Under the pieces are notes generated by a model, which saw only the letters and a program-made list of their open reading frames with translations, ran no database searches and was not told the DNA's origin. A program made the translations under genes and the position numbers. Positions 8,429 to 15,672 of a stretch of DNA of 33,599 bases are shown here, in pieces. Each line of letters starts with the position of its first letter. The first letter of the stretch is position 1. The stretch is from Demequinaceae bacterium (GTDB lineage: Bacteria; Actinomycetota; Actinomycetes; Actinomycetales; Demequinaceae): positions 1 to 33,599 of the forward strand of contig JAHEMW010000001.1 in NCBI GenBank assembly GCA_024643505.1, written 5' to 3'.

Positions 8429-9415
8429 ATGGCACCCGCAGCACTGCTCGCGATCGTCGCGCTCGGCATGGTCCTCGCCTATGCCATTCCCCAGCGGATC
8501 AGGGAGCGCACTGACTACGCGCTCGTGAGAACCGAGGATCGTTACAGCGCAGACATGCGCGTGGTGCGCACGACGGCCGAACGCCTTGAGCGCACGTCAC
8601 GGCATTCGTCCGACTCTGAAGGGGTTCCGTTGCTCGTCACGGGAGCGGCCCGAGCATCCATCGCGTCACTCGGCGCCTCGATGATGTCCCGTCCCGCGAC
8701 TGCGCTTGACAGGGTCGCGACGACGGCGGAGCGCGAGCGGCGTTCGTTGCGGGGCGATCGCACCGCGGTGCTCCGCGTGCGCAAGGCCCACGCTCGACGG
8801 CGCGCAGCAGTGGCCGGAGTGCTCGCACTCGCCGCAGCCGGTGCCTGGGGGCTGGCGATCGCCGGCACCGTGTCAACGGTGGTCGGCGCGATTGTCACAG
8901 CAGTGTTTGCCGGAGCCGTCGTTCTCGGTGCACGGGCTGCTGCCGCACAGCGGAAGACCGATGCCCGCATTCTCCTCGTCGCCCGCGAAGTCGAGGCGGC
9001 TGCGACCGCCACTCAGGCGCTTCGCCGGGTGAGCGTCGAACGCGCCAAGGGCCACGTTGTGGAGCCGACGCCGGTCGAAACGCAGGCGATCCGAATCGTC
9101 ACCGCAGAGGATCTCGCGCCGCTAGCCGCGCCAGCCCAGGTGCCAGCGCCATCGTTGCCCGTCGTGGCCGCTGAGGAGCGAGAGTCCGGCGCATGGTCGC
9201 CGCGGTCGCTTCCCGCCCCCGCGTACACCCTCAAGGCCGCCGTCCGCCAGCAGGAGGCGCGGCCGCTCGTCGCGTCGGACTTCGCGACCCACGCCGACAC
9301 CGCAGAATCCACGAGCGGAACCGACGACGCTGAAGCCCCAGCGCCGAGCGAGACTCGCCCCGCCACTGGTCAGCTGGACGCGATTCTCGCGCGTCGGCGC
9401 CGCGTCAGCGCCTAG
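8429..9415 (+). CDS. Three-helix membrane protein next to Glp (GLPR-like candidate)
   Basis: A 328-residue membrane protein. Hydrophobic segments lie at about residues 4-21, 126-146 and 148-170. Between the first and second lies a basic, polar stretch of about 100 residues, and after the third a long Ala/Pro/Glu-rich, probably disordered tail that ends in a basic ILARRRRVS segment. It follows Glp and RimJ on the same strand. In C. glutamicum the membrane partner of Glp (GLPR) is encoded beside glp and rimJ, so this is the positional candidate. Sequence homology to GLPR was not tested. There is no clear ribosome binding site before the ATG. The 3' end overlaps the convergent glycosyltransferase gene by 11 bases. 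Confidence 0.75.
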   Translation: MAPAALLAIVALGMVLAYAIPQRIRERTDYALVRTEDRYSADMRVVRTTAERLERTSRHSSDSEGVPLLVTGAARASIASLGASMMSRPATALDRVATTAERERRSLRGDRTAVLRVRKAHARRRAAVAGVLALAAAGAWGLAIAGTVSTVVGAIVTAVFAGAVVLGARAAAAQRKTDARILLVAREVEAAATATQALRRVSVERAKGHVVEPTPVETQAIRIVTAEDLAPLAAPAQVPAPSLPVVAAEERESGAWSPRSLPAPAYTLKAAVRQQEARPLVASDFATHADTAESTSGTDDAEAPAPSETRPATGQLDAILARRRRVSA

Positions 9416-10706
9416 CCGCGTAGGCCCTCGCAAACGTTCCGGAGTTGACTCGCGCAAACAAGCGCTCGTAGACGTTGATGCGGTCGAACTGCAGCGCGTA
9501 CTCGCGTGCCTCCCGCTCCCAGGACGCCACGAGCGATGATGGCGCCGACAGCGCTGCGTTCAGCGCCGCCGTGATCGCAGCCGGGTCTGATTCCGGGATG
9601 ATCATGGCGGTGTCGCCGACAGCTTCCGGTATGCCGCCAGTGTCGGTCGTGATCACCGGGCCGCCTCCCGCGAGCATCTTCTCGACGAGCGCAATGCCGA
9701 ATGTCTCGGTGAATTCCGGGCGCGGCTTGCTCGGAAGCACGTAACTGGCACACCCCGCCATGAGGTGCGGCTTCTCCTCGTCGGAGACGTCGTCGAGAAA
9801 CACGATGCGATCGGCGGCAGGAGACGACGCGGCAATCGCACGAAACAGCGGCGCCTCCGGACCGTTTCCCGCGATCACGAGCGTGAGTTCGCGTGCCGCT
9901 TCCGACCGCGCGAAGCCGTGGATGAGGTCATCGACGCCCTTGGCGGCGTTGACGCGAGACAAGAACAAGACGAACGACCCGCGAGTGAGACCACGCTCGG
10001 CGAGCCAGGCGTCGGTGTCCGCCGCGTCAATCGTGAGAAAGGCGGACGCATCGACGGCCGGGTATGAGATCCCGACGCGTTCCTCGCACTGGGAGGCGAA
10101 GGACGTGCCGTGCCTGGCGTCGATCTCTGCGGCCGACTCCACGATGACGTCCTTCGTATATTGCGACACCGCCACGCAGTGATCCTGATCGAGGTAACTC
10201 GCGAGAATATGCGCGGCCGCGCCGAAGTTTCCGGACTCGACGCTCGCCCTCACGACCTCGGTCACGTCGGACCCGACCGCCTCCGCGATGGTGGTCACGT
10301 TGACGGGCAGTCCGGTCGCATGCGCCACGCGAACGGCCTCGGAGACCGCGAGGGTGTGCGGGCTGAGGTAGAGCGACAGGCACACCGTCGGCACGCCGTC
10401 GGTGAAGAGTTCGACGAGGCGACCGACGATGCCGGCCTGGTACCGGCCGTCGGGAATCTTGTAGCCGCCCACCGGCTCAGGGCGCTCGACGAAGATCCCG
10501 GGGGAGTAGGGCGTCAGGGTTTCGAGGGGCTTGAGCGGCAGGCCAGTCTCGCGCAATCGGTCAAGCGGCCACGTGACGATGCGGACTTCGTCGAAGCCGC
10601 GTGTGATCGCGACCTCTGCCAGATTGCGCGCTTCCCCAGAATGACCGCAGACGACTGGGTCGGCTCTGACGACGATGACGAGTCGCGAGTCGATGCGTGG
10701 CGTCAT
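9405..10706 (-). CDS. GT4-type glycosyltransferase
   Basis: A 433-residue GT-B retaining glycosyltransferase, probably cytoplasmic. The donor-binding C-terminal half shows LFLSRVNAAKG (residues 247-257; the Arg/Lys that contact the nucleotide-sugar phosphates), LVIAGNGPE at about 276-284, and the E-x7-E motif in ETFGIALVE (Glu334 and Glu342). The N-terminal half begins with RLVIVVRADPVVCGHSGEA, the usual acceptor-domain Rossmann strand. The start ATG overlaps the stop of the upstream GH92 gene as ATGA, and AGGAGG lies four bases upstream, so the two are co-translated. The sugar donor and acceptor are unknown. Coupling to an alpha-mannosidase suggests mannose metabolism, but this is an inference. 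Confidence 0.87.
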   Translation of the reverse strand: MTPRIDSRLVIVVRADPVVCGHSGEARNLAEVAITRGFDEVRIVTWPLDRLRETGLPLKPLETLTPYSPGIFVERPEPVGGYKIPDGRYQAGIVGRLVELFTDGVPTVCLSLYLSPHTLAVSEAVRVAHATGLPVNVTTIAEAVGSDVTEVVRASVESGNFGAAAHILASYLDQDHCVAVSQYTKDVIVESAAEIDARHGTSFASQCEERVGISYPAVDASAFLTIDAADTDAWLAERGLTRGSFVLFLSRVNAAKGVDDLIHGFARSEAARELTLVIAGNGPEAPLFRAIAASSPAADRIVFLDDVSDEEKPHLMAGCASYVLPSKPRPEFTETFGIALVEKMLAGGGPVITTDTGGIPEAVGDTAMIIPESDPAAITAALNAALSAPSSLVASWEREAREYALQFDRINVYERLFARVNSGTFARAYAARR

Positions 10707-12910
10707 GACTCCTCCTGATTCGGGTACGGGTACGACGGTGGACGTTCGGTGGTGCCCCACCCGCGTGGCGTGGGGCCGAGACTGATCCGCAGGTAGCCGC
10801 CGTTGTGGAGGTCGCGCGCGGAGATCCAGGTTCGAGTGAGTGGCACGCCATTAAATGTCACCGATTGCACGTATTGAACGGGACCATGCGGTGTCGGCTC
10901 GGTGAAGTTGTCGGTGTGGATCGAGAGCGTGCCGCGGGCCATCGGGACCTCAGCCGACGCAAAGGACGGCGGGTGAACCAGAAATATGCCCTGCCCGGCG
11001 ACGGGGAAGACGCCAAGACTAGCCCACACGAACCACGAACTGAGCCCGCCGGAATCGTCGTTGCCGGGCAGCCCGCCCCGGCCAGAGCCGAATTGCTGAT
11101 TCACGATCGCGTGGAGGACCTCCGCGGTGCGATCGGGGCGCCCGGCGTAGTAGTACGCCCACGGAGCCTCCATGTCCGGCTCGTTATTCAGTCCCTCGAA
11201 TCGGCCGAGTTCGTAGCCAGCGGCCATCTCAGCCGGGCCGGGTGCCTCGCCCGGTTGCCTGATCGGCTCCGCGCCGAAGCCGAAGAAGGCGTCGAGCAGC
11301 GCGACGAAGGCGTCGTCGCCACCCGCAAGCGCGATACGTGCCGCCATGTCGTGCAGGATCCGGAATGAGTAGTTCGCGGCCGTACCCTCGTAGTACGTCG
11401 ATGGCTTCATGAGGCCGGTGGCAGGATCGAATGCCGCGCGCCAGCGCTCGGCGAGTTCGACGTCCTCTTTGGCCAAATCGCCATCGCCGAGCATCCGCGC
11501 GACCACCGCCGCGCACCAGTAGCCGAAGGCGATATCGAGCGTGTGGCTGAGCGGATGCGTGACGCCCTGGCGGAGGTACTCCTCGCCGTAGGTTCTGCGC
11601 AGGTCGGCTTGCATGTGGACGAGCGCGTGATCCCAGTCGATGCCGGGAAGGCCCAACTGAGCCAGGTCCGCGAGGAACGTGTGGGCGAGCGCGCTTCCCT
11701 GGCGGCTGAAGCGGTCCGACCCTCGCGCCATGCGGTAGCCGATGGGGAGGTTGCCCTCGTTCTCAGCGATGGTGAGCAGCGCGTTCGCGAGGTCAACGGC
11801 CGCCCCCGGCGCGAGGGCGGTGAGCAGCGGCAGCTGCGTGCGGTAGATGTCCCACATCGTGGCGATGTCGAAGACGAAGGGACCGGACGTGGGCCAAAAT
11901 GGGCTCTCGTTCGGAGCGAAGCATGGCTTGATGAGTGAGTGGTAGAGCGCCGTCGCGAAGATTTCGCGGCGCTTGGCGCTCGCGGTGTCCACGTGCACAC
12001 GGTCGATGATCGACTCCCATGCAAGCCGGGTGCGCCCCCGCACGTCTGCGAACGAGTCGCCCGCAGGGCAGTCTGCGAGCAGGTTCTCGGCCGCCCGGGC
12101 AACGCCTCGCAGGGAGAATCCGATGCGCACTTCGATCACCTGTCCGGCGGCGGACGGGCCCGCCCACATCAGCCCAAACGAGCGCAGGGTGGTGGGGCGG
12201 ATCGAGTCGAGGTCGAGCCGTTGCCCGGCGGGCATGAGCCGACGGTCGTACCACAGCATCTGACGCCAACCGGCGGCATCACACTCGACGTGAATGGCAA
12301 GTGGCACGCCCTCGACGACGATCTCGCCCTGCGCAATACCTGGGGCGACGCTCTCGAGGCGAGCTCGCTGCGGCACGGTTGCGCCGTACGGTATCCCGAG
12401 CCCGCCCATCGAGAAATCGATGACGACGCGAGCGGCCGCGTGCTCGGGAAAGGTGTACCGATGAATCGCGCTCTTGGGTCCGACGGTGACTTCGGCGCGC
12501 ACCCCCGAGTCAAGCGTCGCGGTGTAGTAGCCAGGCTCCGCCGCCTCGTCGATGATGTCCCAGGTTCGACCGAGTACGTCGAGCGGCTCGAGCATCGGCG
12601 TGACGCGAAAGTAGTTGTAGTACTTGCGAATGGCGCCGGTGCCCGACTGCTGGAAGTGCGTGAAGCCCGAGGCCACCCGCGTCTCGTGGATGCGCGTCGG
12701 CACGCCTTCGGTGCTGAGGTCGTACAGTCCGTATCCGGTCGGGTATGCGCCGGAGTACGCACAGGCTGACACCATTCCGAGGGGCGCGGTGGCACCTGGG
12801 TGCGTGTTTCCGACCGCGGGCTTTGGCCACCACCAGGTTGCGGCGAGCCCGGACGGTGGAGGTAGCTCGGTCGCGGCTGTGCCGATAAAGGGATCGACAG
12901 ACGAGAACAT
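10703..12910 (-). CDS. GH92 alpha-mannosidase
   Basis: A 735-residue GH92 enzyme. The family releases mannose from alpha-mannosides by a calcium-dependent inverting mechanism. Diagnostic segments: VDPFIGT at residues 5-11, GNTHPGATAPLGMV at 34-47, NNEPDMEAPWAYYYAGRP at 575-592 (Glu577 aligns with the general acid), and GNDDSGGLSSW at 616-626 (catalytic base region). The length is normal for the family. There is no signal peptide: the protein starts MFSSVDPFIG directly, and GGAGG six bases before the ATG supports that start. Many characterised GH92 enzymes are exported, so a cytoplasmic location is notable. It heads an operon with the GT4 gene. Confidence 0.93.
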   Translation of the reverse strand: MFSSVDPFIGTAATELPPPSGLAATWWWPKPAVGNTHPGATAPLGMVSACAYSGAYPTGYGLYDLSTEGVPTRIHETRVASGFTHFQQSGTGAIRKYYNYFRVTPMLEPLDVLGRTWDIIDEAAEPGYYTATLDSGVRAEVTVGPKSAIHRYTFPEHAAARVVIDFSMGGLGIPYGATVPQRARLESVAPGIAQGEIVVEGVPLAIHVECDAAGWRQMLWYDRRLMPAGQRLDLDSIRPTTLRSFGLMWAGPSAAGQVIEVRIGFSLRGVARAAENLLADCPAGDSFADVRGRTRLAWESIIDRVHVDTASAKRREIFATALYHSLIKPCFAPNESPFWPTSGPFVFDIATMWDIYRTQLPLLTALAPGAAVDLANALLTIAENEGNLPIGYRMARGSDRFSRQGSALAHTFLADLAQLGLPGIDWDHALVHMQADLRRTYGEEYLRQGVTHPLSHTLDIAFGYWCAAVVARMLGDGDLAKEDVELAERWRAAFDPATGLMKPSTYYEGTAANYSFRILHDMAARIALAGGDDAFVALLDAFFGFGAEPIRQPGEAPGPAEMAAGYELGRFEGLNNEPDMEAPWAYYYAGRPDRTAEVLHAIVNQQFGSGRGGLPGNDDSGGLSSWFVWASLGVFPVAGQGIFLVHPPSFASAEVPMARGTLSIHTDNFTEPTPHGPVQYVQSVTFNGVPLTRTWISARDLHNGGYLRISLGPTPRGWGTTERPPSYPYPNQEES

Positions 12911-12952
12911 CGCGCTCCTCCATTCTCGGTGAGCCGTTGCGGGCGTCGTGGT

Positions 12953-12969
12953 CCTAGGTCGACGCTAGG
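12953..12969. promoter_or_regulatory. CCTAG/CTAGG inverted repeat upstream of the GH92 gene
   Basis: Five-base arms CCTAG and CTAGG enclose a GTCGACG core, 43-59 bases before the GH92 start. The position fits an operator for the GH92-GT4 operon. The arms are short, no cognate regulator is seen nearby, and the element may be chance. Confidence 0.25.
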
Positions 12970-13075
12970 CAATGAGGGTGTCGGACGCGTTGCCGTTGTG
13001 TGTCGTGTTCTTTTCGTGAGCCACGATGAAGCGCGCGAGGGCGAATTTCAAGTGAACGCGGCGTCGTCGGCCGGG

Positions 13076-13106
13076 TTGTGGGGGCATCGCGGTGCGGTGG
13101 TAATCT
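13076..13106 (+). promoter_or_regulatory. Candidate promoter of tRNA-Ala
   Basis: TTGTGG (13076-13081) and TAATCT (13101-13106), separated by 19 bases, end 13 bases before the tRNA. The -10 is good and the -35 partial. The spacer is longer than the usual 17, so the -35 assignment is tentative. Confidence 0.4.
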
Positions 13107-13119
13107 ATCGAAGCACTTT

Positions 13120-13196
<77 letters not shown>

Positions 13197-13227
13197 GAGT
13201 GGCTTATTCAAACTAAGGCGACCAAGT

Positions 13228-13258
13228 CGGGGCCGAAAGGCCCCGGCTTTTTCGTTTT
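13228..13258 (+). terminator. Intrinsic terminator after tRNA-Ala
   Basis: A seven-base-pair GC stem CGGGGCC/GGCCCCG closes a GAAA tetraloop, followed by GC and a T-rich run (TTTTTCGTTTT). It lies 33 bases after the tRNA. It works only for the plus strand, since no T run flanks it in the other direction. Confidence 0.88.
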
Positions 13259-13442
13259 CTGGGGCGTGCTCGCTAAGTGAGCGCCGAGTCGCGGCCGGAT
13301 CGCCGCAGTTCAGGATCAGGGTGCCCATCACAGCGGGGCGCGCTCCATCAGCTTGGCGCGATCGCGCTCACGGTTGTCGCGCTCGAGTCGCACGCGACGT
13401 TGGTCTGTCGCCGCTTCGAGACGAGCGGCCCTCCCGGTGCAG

Positions 13443-13802
13443 CTAGTTGTTGCCGTGGTCGTACGGCCAGGGAACCCCGAGGGCGTCTGCGCCAGCCTCG
13501 TTCCTTGGCACTGTGGTGCCTGTGGCGTAGACCTTGCCATCGTGAACTTCCGCGGGGGTCTCGTTTCCGTAGTCGTCAACGACCGTGACGGCAGCGCCGT
13601 CGGCCAGTGACGTCATCATGGTGGTGTCGTCGAGCGACTTGATGTAGTCGCCGTCCGAGTACATGATGGCGGCGTGCTTGTCGCCAGGGGCGCCGTCGCT
13701 ACCGTGTGAAACGGCAATTGCACCAATGAGGCCACACACGACTAATGCCGCGGTGACTCCAGTGACGATCCACGTGCGACGTGCAGCCTTGAATCGTCCC
13801 AC
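13443..13802 (-). CDS. Small single-helix membrane-anchored protein of unknown function
   Basis: About 119 residues. A short basic N-terminus (GRFKAARRTW) precedes one hydrophobic helix at about residues 12-32 (TGVTAALVVCGLIGAIAV). The remaining 85 or so residues are acidic and polar, end in PWPYDHGNN, and would lie outside the membrane. GTG at 13802 is preferred because GGGGGG lies six bases upstream. The frame extends to another GTG at 13847, which has no such site. No family is recognised. It is the last of three small membrane-protein genes on this strand. Confidence 0.55.
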   Translation of the reverse strand: MGRFKAARRTWIVTGVTAALVVCGLIGAIAVSHGSDGAPGDKHAAIMYSDGDYIKSLDDTTMMTSLADGAAVTVVDDYGNETPAEVHDGKVYATGTTVPRNEAGADALGVPWPYDHGNN

Positions 13803-13877
13803 GCTCAACCCCCCATGCTCCGACTGCGGTCTCACCGTAATTGTCACTCTGACGCAGGAGCAGCGGCGACATTTTGG

Positions 13878-14030
13878 CTAGTCGCTATCCGGCAGGAACG
13901 GGAGCACGTTGCTTGCGATGACAAGCGCGACCGTACCGGCGATGAGCATGCCCACACCCCACTTGTGCATGGTGCGCGCCGCTTCAACGTTCGTCGGCGC
14001 GAGCGCTCGAGCCTTGTCGTCTTGTTCCAT
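13878..14030 (-). CDS. 50-residue membrane protein
   Basis: A short frame opens MEQDDKARALAPTNVEAAR, continues into a hydrophobic helix (about residues 26-45, GVGMLIAGTVALVIASNVL) and ends in PFLPDSD. The charged soluble head, single helix and short acidic tail look like a real small membrane protein and not a random frame. A GGA-containing stretch lies about seven bases before the ATG. It lies between two other small membrane-protein genes on the same strand. No family is recognised. Confidence 0.6.
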   Translation of the reverse strand: MEQDDKARALAPTNVEAARTMHKWGVGMLIAGTVALVIASNVLPFLPDSD

Positions 14031-14218
14031 GCGCCATCCGCGCCCGTTCCAGCATCGGATGCGTTGGACGACGCAAGGCAGGCGCAGCCCACTGAGAGGT
14101 GCACCCTCCGGGAACAGTGTTCGGCCGACACGTCGGCATGGGCGGCGTTCTCTCGTTATCGCGACGCACGCGTCGCGCTCCGCGTGCCGGACTTTGTGGC
14201 CGACCCGCGTGAGCGAAC

Positions 14219-14485
14219 TCAGCGCGCGCGGTCGCGGTTGCGGCCGACCCGGCCACCGAACCAGCTGTCCGGCACGAAACGCGCCACCACGAGCAGCACG
14301 ATGACCGCAAGCAGCGTGTAGGCAATGACCATGCCGATCGTTGAGTCAGGAAGGGACGCCGTCCATGCCGCGACGCCGCCACCGACAACGAGGACGATGA
14401 CAATCCCTAGCCAGCGTGCCTTGCGGGTACGGCTCGGGCGCCAACCCGGTTCGGGTGTGGGTGTCGGTTCCTGGGCGGAAGTCAT
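14219..14485 (-). CDS. Small two-helix membrane protein
   Basis: An 88-residue protein. A proline/threonine-rich N-terminus (TPTPEPGWRPSRTRKAR) leads into helix one at about residues 25-43, and helix two lies at about 49-69. A basic tail follows (GGRVGRNRDRAR). AAAGGAA five to six bases before the ATG is a good ribosome binding site. It is divergent from the FKBP lipoprotein gene across about 237 bases that presumably hold both promoters. No family is recognised, and PspC-like or DUF small integral proteins cannot be told apart by eye. Confidence 0.7.
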   Translation of the reverse strand: MTSAQEPTPTPEPGWRPSRTRKARWLGIVIVLVVGGGVAAWTASLPDSTIGMVIAYTLLAVIVLLVVARFVPDSWFGGRVGRNRDRAR

Positions 14486-14722
14486 TGTCGTTCCTTTCGG
14501 CTGAGTGCAAGACGGTCAATTGTGGCTTGCCCGCCCTATCCTCGCAATAGCCTCGTTGCCACAACGCCGACGTGCCGAAACGCGTGGCGACGATAGGACG
14601 AGCGACGTGGCACGATGATGTCCGTCACGCGGGGAACTTTCCCGCCATCCCATCGGTTGAGTGCGCGACCACGAAGCGCACGAACCCTTGACTGCGGGCA
14701 CACCGCAAGGAGATTCCACCCC

Positions 14723-15655
14723 ATGAAGAAGACCTGGTTGACTGCCGCCGTACTCGGGGCGGTCCTCATGCTCGGAGTCTCCGCGTGTAGCAGTGCCGGC
14801 ACGGCGACGAGCCCCGGCCCATCCCTCGGCGCGGCGGGAGACGCTGCAGTGCTCGCCTCAGTCGGGTGGAGCGAGGACGACGCCGGTATTCCGACGCTCG
14901 AATTTGACACGCCGCTCGTGGTGTCGGCGCCCGCGGCGCGCCGCGTCAATGAGGGCGACGGCGCGGTTGTTGAGGCCGGCCAAACGGTGACACTTGACTA
15001 CACCATCACGAACGCGGCGGACGGGACTGCGGCATATTCGACCTACGACGCTGGCCAGCCCGAGTCCATTCCGCTCGTCGACGGCACCGTCGAGCCGGTG
15101 CTGCTTGACGCAATCGTTGGCTCCAAGGTGGGCGCGGACATCCTGTATGCGGCGGTCGACACGAGCGACACGACGGGCAACGGCACCATTCTTGTCGCCG
15201 CGACCATCACCGCAGCGATCACTCCGCTCGCGCGTGCTGAAGGCACCGCCGTGGCGCCCGTTGCGGGGCTGCCAAAGGTCACGCTCGCGGACAACGGCGC
15301 CCCGAGCGTGAGCATTCCGGCGTCGGATCCTCCCACGAAACTCGTCGTCCAGCCGCTCATTGTCGGCGCCGGACCAGTCGTCGCGGAGGGCCAGAGCGTC
15401 ACCGTTCACTACACGGGTTGGCTATGGGACGGCACCCAGTTTGACTCGTCGTGGGATGGCGGTGCTCCGCTGACGTTCTCCCTCGCGCAGGGTGCGCTGA
15501 TCGACGGCTGGGTTCAGGGCCTTGCGGGGCAACCCGTCGGCAGTCAGGTGTTGCTCGTTGTCCCGCCTGCCCTCGGCTACGGAGACAACGCGCAGGGCGC
15601 AATCCCCGCTGGCTCAACGCTCGTCTTCGTCGTCGACATCCTCGCCGCGACCTAG
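14723..15655 (+). CDS. FKBP-type peptidyl-prolyl isomerase lipoprotein
   Basis: A 310-residue exported lipoprotein: a basic start (MKKTW), hydrophobic core and lipobox GVSAC with the acylated Cys22. It is expected on the outer face of the cytoplasmic membrane as a folding helper for secreted proteins. The C-terminal domain (about 205-310) is a canonical FKBP fold with VHYTG (Tyr230), QFDSS (Phe240, Asp241), GWVQGL (Trp263), PPALGYGD (Tyr286) and GSTLVFVVDIL (Phe302), so it should be active. An earlier region (about 85-165, GQTVTLDYTITNAADG) resembles a second FKBP domain that lacks most catalytic aromatics. GGAG lies ten bases before the ATG. An upstream in-frame extension to 14615 would bury the signal peptide and is rejected. 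It converges on the metal ATPase gene. Confidence 0.92.
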   Translation: MKKTWLTAAVLGAVLMLGVSACSSAGTATSPGPSLGAAGDAAVLASVGWSEDDAGIPTLEFDTPLVVSAPAARRVNEGDGAVVEAGQTVTLDYTITNAADGTAAYSTYDAGQPESIPLVDGTVEPVLLDAIVGSKVGADILYAAVDTSDTTGNGTILVAATITAAITPLARAEGTAVAPVAGLPKVTLADNGAPSVSIPASDPPTKLVVQPLIVGAGPVVAEGQSVTVHYTGWLWDGTQFDSSWDGGAPLTFSLAQGALIDGWVQGLAGQPVGSQVLLVVPPALGYGDNAQGAIPAGSTLVFVVDILAAT

Positions 15656-15672
15656 CGGACGCGCGCGGCTCG

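Noticed and set aside
13328-13579. Minus-strand frame ending in a charged RLERDNRERDRAKL stretch
   Set aside because: The charged end looks helical, but the frame overlaps the small membrane-protein gene, starts without a ribosome binding site, and its first half is low-complexity.
14031-14218. A further small gene between the 50- and 88-residue membrane proteins
   Set aside because: Short frames exist on both strands, but none has a hydrophobic segment, ribosome binding site or consistent composition.
14615-14722. N-terminal extension of the FKBP lipoprotein
   Set aside because: It would bury the signal peptide and lipobox, and the internal ATG at 14723 has its own GGAG.
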